Shown here: positions 8,059 through 16,326 of the stretch, in pieces
Position numbering within the stretch: the stretch's first letter is position 1
Layout: the number at the start of each line of letters is the position of its first letter
Assembly: GCF_014648775.1 (NCBI RefSeq)
Contig: NZ_BMRT01000001.1
Coordinates: 1,178,001 to 1,242,000 of the forward strand
Source of the DNA: Streptomyces abikoensis
Lineage (GTDB): Bacteria; Actinomycetota; Actinomycetes; Streptomycetales; Streptomycetaceae
Length of the DNA stretch: 64,000 nucleotides
Reading direction: 5' to 3'
Translations under genes and position numbers: made by a program
The notes under the pieces: generated by a model
Told to the model about the DNA's origin: nothing
The model's input: only the letters and a program-made list of their open reading frames with translations
Database searches by the model: none

Positions 8059-10437
8059 TCAGGTGCCGGTCAGGTGTTCCGGGCGGACCGGGACGCGGGT
8101 CAGGGCCAGGCCCGTGGCCTGCCGGATCGCCGCCACGACGGCCGGCGTCGAGGAGAGGGTGGGGGCCTCCCCCACGCCGCGCAGGCCGTACGGGGCGTGG
8201 TCGTCGGCGAGTTCGAGGACGTCGACCGGTATGGCCGGGGTGTCGAGGATGGTGGGGATGAGGTAGTCGGTGAAGGAGGGGTTGCGGACCTTCGCGGTCA
8301 CCGGGTCGACGACGATCTCCTCCATGACCGCGAGGCCCAGCCCCTGCGTCGTACCGCCCTGGATCTGGCCGGTCACGGACAGCGGGTTGAGGGCCTTGCC
8401 GACGTCCTGGGCGCAGGCCAGCTCCACGACCTTGACCAGGCCCAGCTCGGTGTCGACCTCCACGACCGCCCGGTGGGCGGCGAAGGAGTACTGGACGTGC
8501 CCGAAGCCCTGCCCGGTGCGCCGGTCGAAGGGCCGGGTGGGGCGGTGCCGCCACTCGTCCTCGGCCTCGACGGCCTCGCCCTCCAGGACGTCCACGAGCG
8601 TGGCGAGGACCTCGCCGCCGTCGGTGACCACCTTGCCGTCCTCCAGCAGGAGTTCGGCGGTGGCCCACGCCGGGTGGTAGGTGCCGAAGCGGGCCCGGGC
8701 CAGCTCCAGGACCTTCTCCCGCACCAGCTCGCAGACGTGCTTGACCGCGCCGCCGGTGACGTACGTCTGCCGGGAGGCGGAGGTGGAGCCGGCGGAGCCG
8801 ACGCGGGTGTCGGCGGGGTGGATCGTCACCCGGGCGACGCCGAGCTCGGTGCGGGCGATCTGGGCGTGGACGGTGACCCCGCCCTGGCCCACCTCGGCCA
8901 TCGCGGTGTGCACGGTGGCCACGGCCTCGCCGCCCACCGCCTCCAGCCGCACGCGGGCGGTGGAGTAGTCGTCGAAGCCCTCGGAGAAGCCGACGTTCTT
9001 GATGCCGACCGCGTAGCCGACGCCCCGGACGACCGATTCGCCGTGGGTCGTGTTCGACAGGCCGCCCGGCAGCGCCCGGACGTCCGCCGCGCCGCCCGCC
9101 GACTCCCACTGACGGGCCGGCGGCAGCGGCATCGCCTTGACGCGCCGCAGCAGTTCGGCGACGGGCGCGGGCGAGTCGACGACCTGCCCGGTCGGCATCA
9201 CCGCGCCTTGCGCCATGGCGTTGCGGCGGCGGAACTCGACCGGGTCCATGCCCAGGGCGGCCGCGAGCTTGTCCATCTGCGCCTCGTAGGCGAAGCACGC
9301 CTGCACCGCGCCGAAGCCGCGCATCGCCCCGCAGGGCGGGTTGTTGGTGTAGAGGGCGATCGCCTCGACGTCGACGTGGTCGACGACGTACGGGCCCACG
9401 GCCAGGGAGGCGGCGTTGCCGACGACGGCCGGGGAGGACGAGGCGTAGGCGCCGCCGTCCAGCACGATGCGGGCCGTCACGTAGAGGAGGTCGCCGTCGC
9501 GGGTCGCCCCGTGCTCGTAGCGGAGCTTCGCGGGGTGGCGGTGGACGTGGCCGAAGAAGGACTCGAAGCGGTTGTAGACCATCTTCACGGGCCGGCCGGT
9601 GCGCAGCGCGAGCAGGCAGGCGTGGGCCTGCATGGACAGGTCCTCGCGGCCGCCGAAGGCGCCGCCGACGCCGGAGAGGGTCATGCGGACCTTGTCCTCG
9701 GGCAGGCCGAGGACGGGGGCGATCTGGCGGAGGTCGGCGTGGAGCCACTGGGTGGCGATGTAGAGGTCGACGCCGCCGTCCTCGGCGGGGACGGCGAGCC
9801 CGGACTCGGGTCCGAGGAACGCCTGGTCCTGCATGCCGACTTCGTACTCGCCGGTGACGATCACGTCGGCGCGGTCCTTCACGGCGGAGACATCGCCGCG
9901 CACGATCGGCTGGCGGTGGACGATGTTGGGGTGGGGGACGTGGGGGGCGTGCTCGTCGGTGCGGCCGGGGTGGAGGACGGGGGCGCCGGGGGCGGTGGCG
10001 CTCGCCTCGTCGGTGATGACGGGCAGGGTCTCGTAGTCGACGTGGATCTTCGCGGCGGCGCGGCGGGCGGTCTCGGGGTGGTCGGCGGCGACGAGCGCGA
10101 CGGGCTCGCCGTGGTGGCGGACGACGCCGTCGGCGAGGACGGGGGTGTCCTCGATCTCCAGCCCGTAGCGGGTGGCGGCGGGCAGGTCGGCGTGGGTGAG
10201 GACGGCGTGGACGCCCGGGGTGGCGAGGGCCTCGGCGACGCCGAGGGAGCGGATGCGGGCGTGGGCGTGCGGGCTGCGGAGCGTGACGCCCCAGAGCATG
10301 TCCTCGTGCCACAGGTCGGAGGCGTAGGCGAATTCGCCGGTGACCTTGAGGGTGCCGTCGGGGCGGAGGGTGGACTCGCCGATGCCGCCCTTGATGCCGC
10401 TCGCCTGGGTGAGCCCGGTGGGGGTGAGGTCGCGCAT
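8059..10437 (-). CDS. Xanthine dehydrogenase, molybdopterin-binding (large) subunit
   Basis: 792 residues from ATG 10437. An aldehyde oxidase/xanthine dehydrogenase a/b hammerhead domain comes first (GEFAYASDLWHEDMLWG near residue 36), followed by the Moco-binding domain: GGAFGGREDLSMQAHACLLA, NPPCGAMRGFGAVQACFAYE, and near the end the active-site glutamate region, YGLRGVGEAPTLSSTPAVV. Function: hydroxylation of hypoxanthine/xanthine to uric acid with electrons passed to the Fe-S and FAD subunits. Gene order FAD subunit, 2Fe-2S subunit, Moco subunit, with the first two overlapping, shows a three-subunit enzyme. Purine specificity comes from the permease and PucR-type neighbours. Confidence 0.93.
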   Translation of the reverse strand: MRDLTPTGLTQASGIKGGIGESTLRPDGTLKVTGEFAYASDLWHEDMLWGVTLRSPHAHARIRSLGVAEALATPGVHAVLTHADLPAATRYGLEIEDTPVLADGVVRHHGEPVALVAADHPETARRAAAKIHVDYETLPVITDEASATAPGAPVLHPGRTDEHAPHVPHPNIVHRQPIVRGDVSAVKDRADVIVTGEYEVGMQDQAFLGPESGLAVPAEDGGVDLYIATQWLHADLRQIAPVLGLPEDKVRMTLSGVGGAFGGREDLSMQAHACLLALRTGRPVKMVYNRFESFFGHVHRHPAKLRYEHGATRDGDLLYVTARIVLDGGAYASSSPAVVGNAASLAVGPYVVDHVDVEAIALYTNNPPCGAMRGFGAVQACFAYEAQMDKLAAALGMDPVEFRRRNAMAQGAVMPTGQVVDSPAPVAELLRRVKAMPLPPARQWESAGGAADVRALPGGLSNTTHGESVVRGVGYAVGIKNVGFSEGFDDYSTARVRLEAVGGEAVATVHTAMAEVGQGGVTVHAQIARTELGVARVTIHPADTRVGSAGSTSASRQTYVTGGAVKHVCELVREKVLELARARFGTYHPAWATAELLLEDGKVVTDGGEVLATLVDVLEGEAVEAEDEWRHRPTRPFDRRTGQGFGHVQYSFAAHRAVVEVDTELGLVKVVELACAQDVGKALNPLSVTGQIQGGTTQGLGLAVMEEIVVDPVTAKVRNPSFTDYLIPTILDTPAIPVDVLELADDHAPYGLRGVGEAPTLSSTPAVVAAIRQATGLALTRVPVRPEHLTGT

Positions 10438-10441
10438 CGGG

Positions 10442-10921
10442 TCAGTCCGCCTCTCCGGTGCGGGCCGCCGCGAGACGGACGGCGTCGAGGATCTTCTCGT
10501 ATCCGGTGCAGCGGCAGAGGTTGCCGGAGAGGGCTTCGCGGATGTCGGCGTCGGAGGGGTCGGGGCGCTGCCTGAGCAGGTCGTCGGCGGCGACGAGGAG
10601 CCCGGGGGTGCAGAAGCCGCACTGGACGGCGCCGGAGTCGACGAACGCCTGCTGGACGACGGAGAGTTCGCCGGTCGCCCGGTCGGCGAGGCCCTCGACG
10701 GTCTCGACCTCCCGGCCCTCGGCCTGGCCCGCCGCCACGAGGCACGCGCACACGGGGACGCCGTCGAGGCGTACCGTGCAGGAGCCGCATTCGCCTTGTT
10801 CGCAGGCGTTCTTGGAGCCCGCCAGGCCGAGCCGTTCGCGCAGCACGTACAGGAGGGACTCGCCCTCCCAGACGTCGTCGGCCCGCTGGGTACGGCCGTT
10901 GACGGTGAACGTCACGCGCAT
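10442..10921 (-). CDS. Xanthine dehydrogenase, 2Fe-2S subunit
   Basis: 159 residues from ATG 10921, the normal size for the small Fe-S subunit. Both cluster domains are visible: the ferredoxin-like one with C40, C45, C48 and C60 (NACEQGECGSC) and the C-terminal one with C101, C104, C136 and C138 (CGFCTPG and NLCRCTGYEKI). It relays electrons from the molybdenum site to FAD. Its start overlaps the end of the FAD subunit gene by 10 bases, which implies translational coupling; the Moco subunit starts 4 bases after its stop. Confidence 0.95.
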   Translation of the reverse strand: MRVTFTVNGRTQRADDVWEGESLLYVLRERLGLAGSKNACEQGECGSCTVRLDGVPVCACLVAAGQAEGREVETVEGLADRATGELSVVQQAFVDSGAVQCGFCTPGLLVAADDLLRQRPDPSDADIREALSGNLCRCTGYEKILDAVRLAAARTGEAD

Positions 10922-11799
10922 CGCGCTTCCCCCTCGCCCCTCGTGTACGTCTGCCACACCCAGCCGAGGGTGCGGCGGGCCATGACGCCGACCGCGTGCC
11001 GGCGGTAGCGGGCGCTGCCGCGCACGTCGTCGATCGGGTTGCAGGCGCCCGAGCACAGCTCGGCGAACTGCCGTACGGCGGACGGGGCGATGGGTCGCCC
11101 CGACTCCCAGAGGCCCTCCTCGTCCAGGACGGAGGCGAGGAAGTCCTCGGCGGCCCGGGCGCGCACCGGAGTGGGCGCCGCCGAGCCGATGCCGGTGCGG
11201 ACCGTACGGCTGTCGGGGTGGAGGGCGATGCCGAGGGCGCAGACGGCGATGACCATGGCGTTGCGGGTGCCGACCTTGGAGAACTGCTGCGGCCCGGTGG
11301 CCTTGCGGACGCGGACGGCGCGGATGAGCTCGTCGGGGGCGAGGGCGTTGCGTTTGACGCCGGTGTAGAACTCCTCGACCGGTATCAGCCGGGTGCCGCG
11401 CACCGACTCCGCCTCCACCACGGCACCGGCCGCGAGCAGCGGGGGGTGGCTGTCGCCGGCCGGGGACGCGGCGCCGAGGTTGCCGCCGACGCTGCCCCGG
11501 TTGCGGATCTGCGGGGAGCCGACGGTGTGGGCGGCGAGGGCGAGGCCGGGCAGCGGCGTGCGGAGCTCGTCGAGGATGCGGGCGTAGGGGACGGCGGCGC
11601 CGAGACGGATGTCGGGGCCGTCCTCGTCCCACTCGTGGAGTTCACCTATCCGGGTGAGGTCCAGGAGGTGTGCCGGACGCCGGTGGTCGAAGTTGATCTC
11701 GACCATCACGTCCGTGCCGCCCGCGATGGGCACGGCCGTGGGGTGCGCGGCCTTGGCGGCCAGCGCTTCCTCCCAGGCGGCGGGGCGCAGGAAGTCCAT
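10912..11799 (-). CDS. Xanthine dehydrogenase, FAD-binding subunit
   Basis: 295 residues from ATG 11799. The FAD-binding PCMH motif PIAGGTDVMVEIN is near residue 24, and the second FAD signature QIRNRGSVGGNLGAASPAGD around residue 97. The C-terminal CO-dehydrogenase flavoprotein domain follows. It is the first gene of the dehydrogenase operon and faces a PucR-type regulator gene across 230 bases. The enzyme subunit role is secure; substrate is inferred from context. Confidence 0.94.
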   Translation of the reverse strand: MDFLRPAAWEEALAAKAAHPTAVPIAGGTDVMVEINFDHRRPAHLLDLTRIGELHEWDEDGPDIRLGAAVPYARILDELRTPLPGLALAAHTVGSPQIRNRGSVGGNLGAASPAGDSHPPLLAAGAVVEAESVRGTRLIPVEEFYTGVKRNALAPDELIRAVRVRKATGPQQFSKVGTRNAMVIAVCALGIALHPDSRTVRTGIGSAAPTPVRARAAEDFLASVLDEEGLWESGRPIAPSAVRQFAELCSGACNPIDDVRGSARYRRHAVGVMARRTLGWVWQTYTRGEGEARCA

Positions 11800-12029
11800 G
11801 GGGGGTCTCTTCTCGAGAGGGCTGCGAGGGGAGCTCGGACCGGCTTCATGTGCTGTTCACGCGGCGCACCGCCAGTACAGCGACGCGTGACCGGGCCGGT
11901 GCAGTCACCGAAACCATGAAGCTGGTTGGCTGGCCAGGCCCCATGTCTTGTAGATTCGAACGAAAGACGGGATGCAGAAACCTCACTGCATTCCACGGGT
12001 TACCTGAGGACAGATCGGCGGCGACGAGG
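11800..12029. promoter_or_regulatory. Divergent control region between dehydrogenase operon and pucR-type gene
   Basis: 230 bases, noticeably richer in A and T than the flanking genes. Inverted repeats are AACCA-n6-TGGTT (11912-11927) and ATGCAG-n8-CTGCAT (11972-11991). These are candidate operators for the regulator encoded at 12030. Promoter hexamers could not be assigned with confidence. Confidence 0.45.
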
Positions 12030-13712
12030 ATGCGGCTGCGCGCACTGCTGGAGACGGACGCGCTGGGCCTTCGGCTGCTCGGCGGCGAGGACGAGCTGGA
12101 CCGCACCGTGCGCGGCGTGATGACCACGGACCTCCGTGACCCCAGCCGCTATCTGTCGGGCGGGGAGCTGGTGCTCACCGGCCTGGCCTGGCGGCGCGAG
12201 CCGGAGGACTCCGAGCGGTTCGTCCGGATCCTCACGGCCGCCGGAGTGGCCGGGCTGGCGGCGGGCGAGGCGGAGATCGCCTCGACCCCCGACGACCTGA
12301 TCGCCGCCTGCGCCCGGCACCGGATGCCGCTGTTCTCCGTGGACGAGACGGTCTCCTTCGCCTCGATCACCGAGCACGTCGTCCGGCAGGTCTCCAGCGA
12401 GCGCGCCGGGGACCTGGCGGCCGTCGTCGACCGCCACCGGCGGCTGATGACGGGCGGCCCGGCGGGCGGCGGCCCCGAGGTCGTCCTCGACCTGCTCGGC
12501 ACCGACCTGGACCTGCGCGCCTGGGTGCTCTCCCCCACCGGCCGCCGGATCGCCGGCTCCGCGCCGGCGGAGGCGGGCCCCGGACTGTCGCCCGAGACGG
12601 GCGCCGTCCTCGCGGGCGAGCACCTGGCCGCCTCGCGCACCGGCCGGCGCGGCCCGCACCGGGTGACCACCGGCGGCAGCACGTACTCCCTGTTCCCCGT
12701 GGGCAACACCGCCCGCGCGGTGTCGGCGGCCGACGTGCGCGAGACCGTCCTGTCGGACTGGCTGCTGGCCGTCGAGGCCGACGCGGGCGACTGGCCGGCG
12801 GAGCGCCTGGACCTGCTCCACGGCGTCACCCAGCTGATCGCCGTCGAGCGGGACCGCCGCGACGCGGCCCGCACGGTGCGCCGCCGCCTCGCCCAGGAGG
12901 TGCTGGAGCTGGTCCAGGCGGGCGCCGCGCCCGCCGAGATCGCGGCCCGGCTGCGGGTGGCGGCCCCGGTGCTGCTGCCCGGCCTGGGCACCGCCCCGCA
13001 CTGGCAGGTCGTCGTGGCCCGGGTGGAGTGGGAGGGCGGCGACGTCCCCGGCGGCCCGGTGGCGCAGGCGCTGCTGGAGGAGGTCCTGGTCGACCAGGAG
13101 AGTGCCGGCCCCGAGCCCACCGACCGGATCGCCGTCGCCCACACGGGTGATGAGGCGGTCGCGCTGGTGCCGCTGCCCGGCGTGGTCACCGGGCCCGACG
13201 AGCCGCTGACCGGCGCGGGCCTCCACGCCGACGCGCTGCTCGCCGCCGTCCGCGAGCCGCTGGAGCGCGGGCTCGACGGCGACGGTCGGCTCACCTTCGG
13301 CGTCAGCGCCGCCGTCCACTCGGCGGAGGGGCTGCGCGGCGCGCTGGAGGAGGCCCGGCACGCCCGCCGCGTCGCCGCCGCGCGCCCGGGCCGGGTGTGC
13401 GCCGCCGGTCACCAGGAGCTGGCCTCGCACGTGCTGCTGCTGCCGTTCGTCCCGGACGACGTGCGCCGCGCCTTCACGGCCCGGCTGCTGGACCCCCTGC
13501 GCGACTACGACCGGCGTCACCGCGCCGAGCTCATCCCGACGCTGGAGGCCTTCCTCGACTGCGACGGCTCCTGGACGCGCTGCGCGACGCGGCTCCACCT
13601 CCACGTGAACACGCTGCGGTACCGGGTGGGGCGCATCGAGCAGCTGACGGGGCGCGACCTGTCCCGCCTGGAGGACAAGCTGGACTTCTTCCTGGCGCTG
13701 CGCATGAGCTGA
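12030..13712 (+). CDS. PucR family transcriptional regulator of purine catabolism
   Basis: 560 residues from ATG 12030, chosen because MRLRALLETDALGLRLLGG is the usual N-terminus of these Streptomyces proteins; an ATG at 11916 is possible but would run through the inverted repeats. The N-terminal PucR sensor domain has MTTDLRDPSRYLSGGELVLT. The C-terminus has the PucR helix-turn-helix: LEAFLDCDGSWTRCATRLHL followed by VNTLRYRVGRIEQLTG. PucR proteins respond to purine breakdown products and control xanthine dehydrogenase and related genes. Divergent placement from the dehydrogenase operon supports that target. Confidence 0.9.
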   Translation: MRLRALLETDALGLRLLGGEDELDRTVRGVMTTDLRDPSRYLSGGELVLTGLAWRREPEDSERFVRILTAAGVAGLAAGEAEIASTPDDLIAACARHRMPLFSVDETVSFASITEHVVRQVSSERAGDLAAVVDRHRRLMTGGPAGGGPEVVLDLLGTDLDLRAWVLSPTGRRIAGSAPAEAGPGLSPETGAVLAGEHLAASRTGRRGPHRVTTGGSTYSLFPVGNTARAVSAADVRETVLSDWLLAVEADAGDWPAERLDLLHGVTQLIAVERDRRDAARTVRRRLAQEVLELVQAGAAPAEIAARLRVAAPVLLPGLGTAPHWQVVVARVEWEGGDVPGGPVAQALLEEVLVDQESAGPEPTDRIAVAHTGDEAVALVPLPGVVTGPDEPLTGAGLHADALLAAVREPLERGLDGDGRLTFGVSAAVHSAEGLRGALEEARHARRVAAARPGRVCAAGHQELASHVLLLPFVPDDVRRAFTARLLDPLRDYDRRHRAELIPTLEAFLDCDGSWTRCATRLHLHVNTLRYRVGRIEQLTGRDLSRLEDKLDFFLALRMS

Positions 13713-13796
13713 GGTCCCCCCTCTCGCGAGTCGCCCGGATGAGCGGACGGACGCTCATGAAGCCGATCTTCTTGGGTAGCCTTCGGGCCGGGAGTT

Positions 13797-13812
13797 TGTG
13801 AATTGGTTCACA
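13797..13812. promoter_or_regulatory. CRP-like palindrome
   Basis: TGTGAATTGGTTCACA is a perfect palindrome with 6-base arms and an exact match to the TGTGA-n6-TCACA form bound by CRP-family proteins. It lies 82 bases upstream of the GTG at 13894 and downstream of the pucR-type stop, a location consistent with a promoter operator. Streptomyces encodes Crp, but whether it binds here is not known. Confidence 0.5.
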
Positions 13813-13893
13813 CCTGACCCTTGGCCGCGCGTGGTTCGCCGTGCTGTGATCGAGGCAGGCTTCCAGCTCGACGGCGCGCTTGGGGAGGGCACT

Positions 13894-14721
13894 GTGGCGG
13901 AGACCGCCATGCGGAATTCTGGGTTGTCGGAGCCACACGTCCAGGGGGAACCCGCCCAGGGGGAACCCGTACCGGGGGAGCACTTCCAGGGGGACGACCC
14001 CCTCGAACGCGCCGTCTGGCGGCTGCGGTCGCGGGCCTGCTGGGACGACGCGGCAGCGCTGCTCGCACCCCGCGCCGCGACCGAACCGGGGGTCGCGCTG
14101 CGGCGGACGGCGGTGCTGATCGAACGATGCCTGTTCACGGCGGAGGGCTGGGCCCCGGCGGAGGCCGCGCTCCGCGAGGCCGAGGCCCTCGCCGCGGACG
14201 ACGAGGAGCGCGGCGCGGCCGCGTGCGAGCGCGGCCACCTCGCCTACGCCTCCACCCTGCTGGGCGTACGGGACCGGGCCGACGAGGCGCGGTCCGCGCT
14301 GGGCCGCGCGGCGGCCCTGCTGGCCCCGCACTCGCCGACCCGCCCGCTGCTGGACTTCCGGCGGGGCCTGATCGCCCAGCACCTGTCCGGCAACCCCTCC
14401 GACGCCACGGCCGTCTTCCAGCGCGCGCACGCGGGGGCCGCCGCCCACGGGCAGCACCTGCTGCTCTCCTTCACCTGGCGCCACGTGGCGGCGATGGCCG
14501 AGCACGACGGCGATCTCGCGGCGGCCCGGCACGGCTTCGCGGAGTCGCTGCGGATCCGCGAGGAGCTCGGCTATCTCGTCGGCATCGCCCCGGCCCTCGC
14601 CTCCCTCGCGGCGGTCGTGGCCGACCCGGAGGAGGCGGAACGGCTCCGGGAGGAGGCCCGCCGGCTGGTGCGGCTGCTGGGGGGCGTCCCGGGGTGGCTC
14701 GCGGAGCGGCTCCGGCACTGA
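13894..14721 (+). CDS. TPR-like helical repeat protein of unknown function
   Basis: 275 residues from GTG 13894, chosen for the GGGGAGGG five bases upstream. The N-terminus carries a short repeated QGEP/PGEH segment (VQGEPAQGEPVPGEHFQGDD). From about residue 45 on, the protein is alanine-rich and helical, with pairs of helices such as ACERGHLAYASTLLG, LDFRRGLIAQHLSG, FTWRHVAAMAEHDGDLAAAR and HGFAESLRIREELG, the last two typical of tetratricopeptide repeats. This suggests a scaffold or binding role. A CRP-like site lies upstream. The stop codon directly abuts that of the convergent siderophore synthetase, with no base between. Confidence 0.7.
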   Translation: MAETAMRNSGLSEPHVQGEPAQGEPVPGEHFQGDDPLERAVWRLRSRACWDDAAALLAPRAATEPGVALRRTAVLIERCLFTAEGWAPAEAALREAEALAADDEERGAAACERGHLAYASTLLGVRDRADEARSALGRAAALLAPHSPTRPLLDFRRGLIAQHLSGNPSDATAVFQRAHAGAAAHGQHLLLSFTWRHVAAMAEHDGDLAAARHGFAESLRIREELGYLVGIAPALASLAAVVADPEEAERLREEARRLVRLLGGVPGWLAERLRH

Positions 14722-16284
14722 TCACGGCGTCCCCGGGCCGTCGCCCCCGCCGGGCGCCGGCCCGGCCAGCGGGTTGGGGAGGGGGACGTAGCGGGGCTCG
14801 GTGCCGTCCGCGTCGATCCAGCGGGAGAGCAGGCTGGCCTTGCACGGGACCGTCGGCGCGGCGAGCAGCGCCCCGGTCTCCGGGAGGCCGTGTTCCTTGT
14901 CGCACCGCTGGAACTCCCGCCTCGCCATGGGCCACAGGGCCCCGGCGGCCCGGGGGAAGCGGTGGGCGAGGACGTTCGCGATCTCGGTGAGGTTGTTGAC
15001 GACGAGGCAGTACACCACGCGCTCCCAGGCGGCCTCGCGGGACGTCGCGGGAATCGCCTTGGCGCCCTCGGTGTCGCGGAAGACGGCCTGGACGGGCATG
15101 CCGTCCGGGCCGGCCGCGATCAGCGTGTTCTGCAGGTGGCACTCGACCGCGACGCCGTACCGGGCGTACGCCTCCAGCACGGGCGGGACGACGCGGTCCA
15201 GGTAGGCCGACCACCACGGCAGGGGGTCTGTGAGGCGGTCGAGCGGGTCGCCGTCGAAGCCCTCGGTGAGGGCCGCGGCCAGCACGGCGGTGGCGCCCGG
15301 CACCACATGGCGGTCCAGGCCGTCGCGGACGATGACGGGGAACGTCTCCTCCAGGCCGCGAACCGTGCGGTGCCCGCGTTCGCTCAGCCACGCCGCCGGG
15401 CCGTCCATGGCCCGGAAGGCCGCGGTGACCCGCGGGTCGGTGCGGCGCACATGGCGCAGCTCGTGCCGGCGGATCCGCCGGACGTCGTTGGTGATCTGCA
15501 CTTCCAGGCTGAACTTCAGGAACAAGTCGCCGTCCGCTCCGGGCCGTTCGGGGCTGCCGGGGACGTGGACGGTGCGCACCGAGGCCGTGGCCCGGGCGTC
15601 CCAGGGCGTGTGGCCGAGGTGGACGAGGCGGCCCTCGGCGAAGGCGGCGCGCACGGCGGGCAGGTGGTGGGTGAGGTCGAGTTGCCAGGGGTGGACGGGT
15701 AACAGCCGGTGGCCGGGCGGGGCCTGGCCCAGGGCGTCGAGGGCGCGGGTGTCGCCGCCGTCGAGCACCGCGTCCTGGCGCACGCCCAGCAGGACGAGGG
15801 GGAAGCGGCCGTACGCCTCCGGCGCGTAGCGCAGCCAGGTGGGGGGCGGGCCGCCGCCGCTGCGGGCCTTGGGGGCCGGGTGGTAGGGGTGGCCCATGAC
15901 CAGGGCCTGCTCGGAGCGCAGCCACGGGCTGTCACCCGGGGTGGCGCGAGCGCGGGCGGCCAGAAGGGCCTCGACGGCCTCGCGGCCGGCGGTCATCTCG
16001 GCGACCAGGGGGGCGTTGGAGCGTCCGGTGACCGCGCGCATCTCCTGGACGGTGAGGTCGACGAGGCCGCGGTGGCGCAGGGGGCGCCAGGTGCCGCCGG
16101 TTCGGAGTTCGGGTGCGGAGGGCCGGTGGCCGGTGCGGACGCGCAGCAGCCTGCCGGTGGCGCGCAGGCGGTGGACGGCCCGGCCGGCGACCGGTTCCCC
16201 GACCGGTGAGGATGCCTCCCTCAGCAGACAGTTGAGCAGGGGCACCACGGCCAGTGCGTCGGCTTCCTCGGCGAAGGCATTCAT
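14722..16284 (-). CDS. IucA/IucC family NRPS-independent siderophore synthetase (first of divergent pair)
   Basis: 520 residues from ATG 16284. Nearly all sequence landmarks of ATP-dependent carboxylate-amine ligases of the IucA/IucC family are present: MGHPYHPAPKARSG near residue 130, LLPVHPWQLDLTH, LFLKFSLEVQITNDVRRI, VECHLQNTLI (catalytic His-region), VFRDTEGAKAI and the C-terminal FhuF-like end with PLPNPLAG. Such enzymes join a carboxylate such as citrate or succinate to a polyamine or hydroxamate. Codon 195 is TTA (15700-15702), a rare leucine codon that in Streptomyces makes translation depend on the bldA tRNA. The divergent partner at 16327 has the same feature. No decarboxylase, N-hydroxylase or exporter is adjacent, so the product cannot be named. 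Confidence 0.9.
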   Translation of the reverse strand: MNAFAEEADALAVVPLLNCLLREASSPVGEPVAGRAVHRLRATGRLLRVRTGHRPSAPELRTGGTWRPLRHRGLVDLTVQEMRAVTGRSNAPLVAEMTAGREAVEALLAARARATPGDSPWLRSEQALVMGHPYHPAPKARSGGGPPPTWLRYAPEAYGRFPLVLLGVRQDAVLDGGDTRALDALGQAPPGHRLLPVHPWQLDLTHHLPAVRAAFAEGRLVHLGHTPWDARATASVRTVHVPGSPERPGADGDLFLKFSLEVQITNDVRRIRRHELRHVRRTDPRVTAAFRAMDGPAAWLSERGHRTVRGLEETFPVIVRDGLDRHVVPGATAVLAAALTEGFDGDPLDRLTDPLPWWSAYLDRVVPPVLEAYARYGVAVECHLQNTLIAAGPDGMPVQAVFRDTEGAKAIPATSREAAWERVVYCLVVNNLTEIANVLAHRFPRAAGALWPMARREFQRCDKEHGLPETGALLAAPTVPCKASLLSRWIDADGTEPRYVPLPNPLAGPAPGGGDGPGTP

Positions 16285-16326
16285 CGACCACCAGTATGTG
16301 TGTCGTGTGTTCTCCTGCGGTAGGAC
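16285..16326. promoter_or_regulatory. Very short divergent promoter space of the siderophore synthetase pair
   Basis: Only 42 bases lie between the two divergent starts, with a GTGTGTCGTGTGTT run. There is no match to the iron-box consensus of DmdR/IdeR. Promoters must overlap or lie inside the opposing genes. Confidence 0.4.

Noticed and set aside
7867..10575. A 902-codon plus-strand frame over the dehydrogenase genes
   Set aside because: Antisense shadow caused by GC bias; the minus-strand frame carries all xanthine dehydrogenase motifs.
16285..16326. Iron box between the siderophore synthetases
   Set aside because: No sequence resembling TTAGGTTAGGCTAACCTAA occurs in the 42-base gap.
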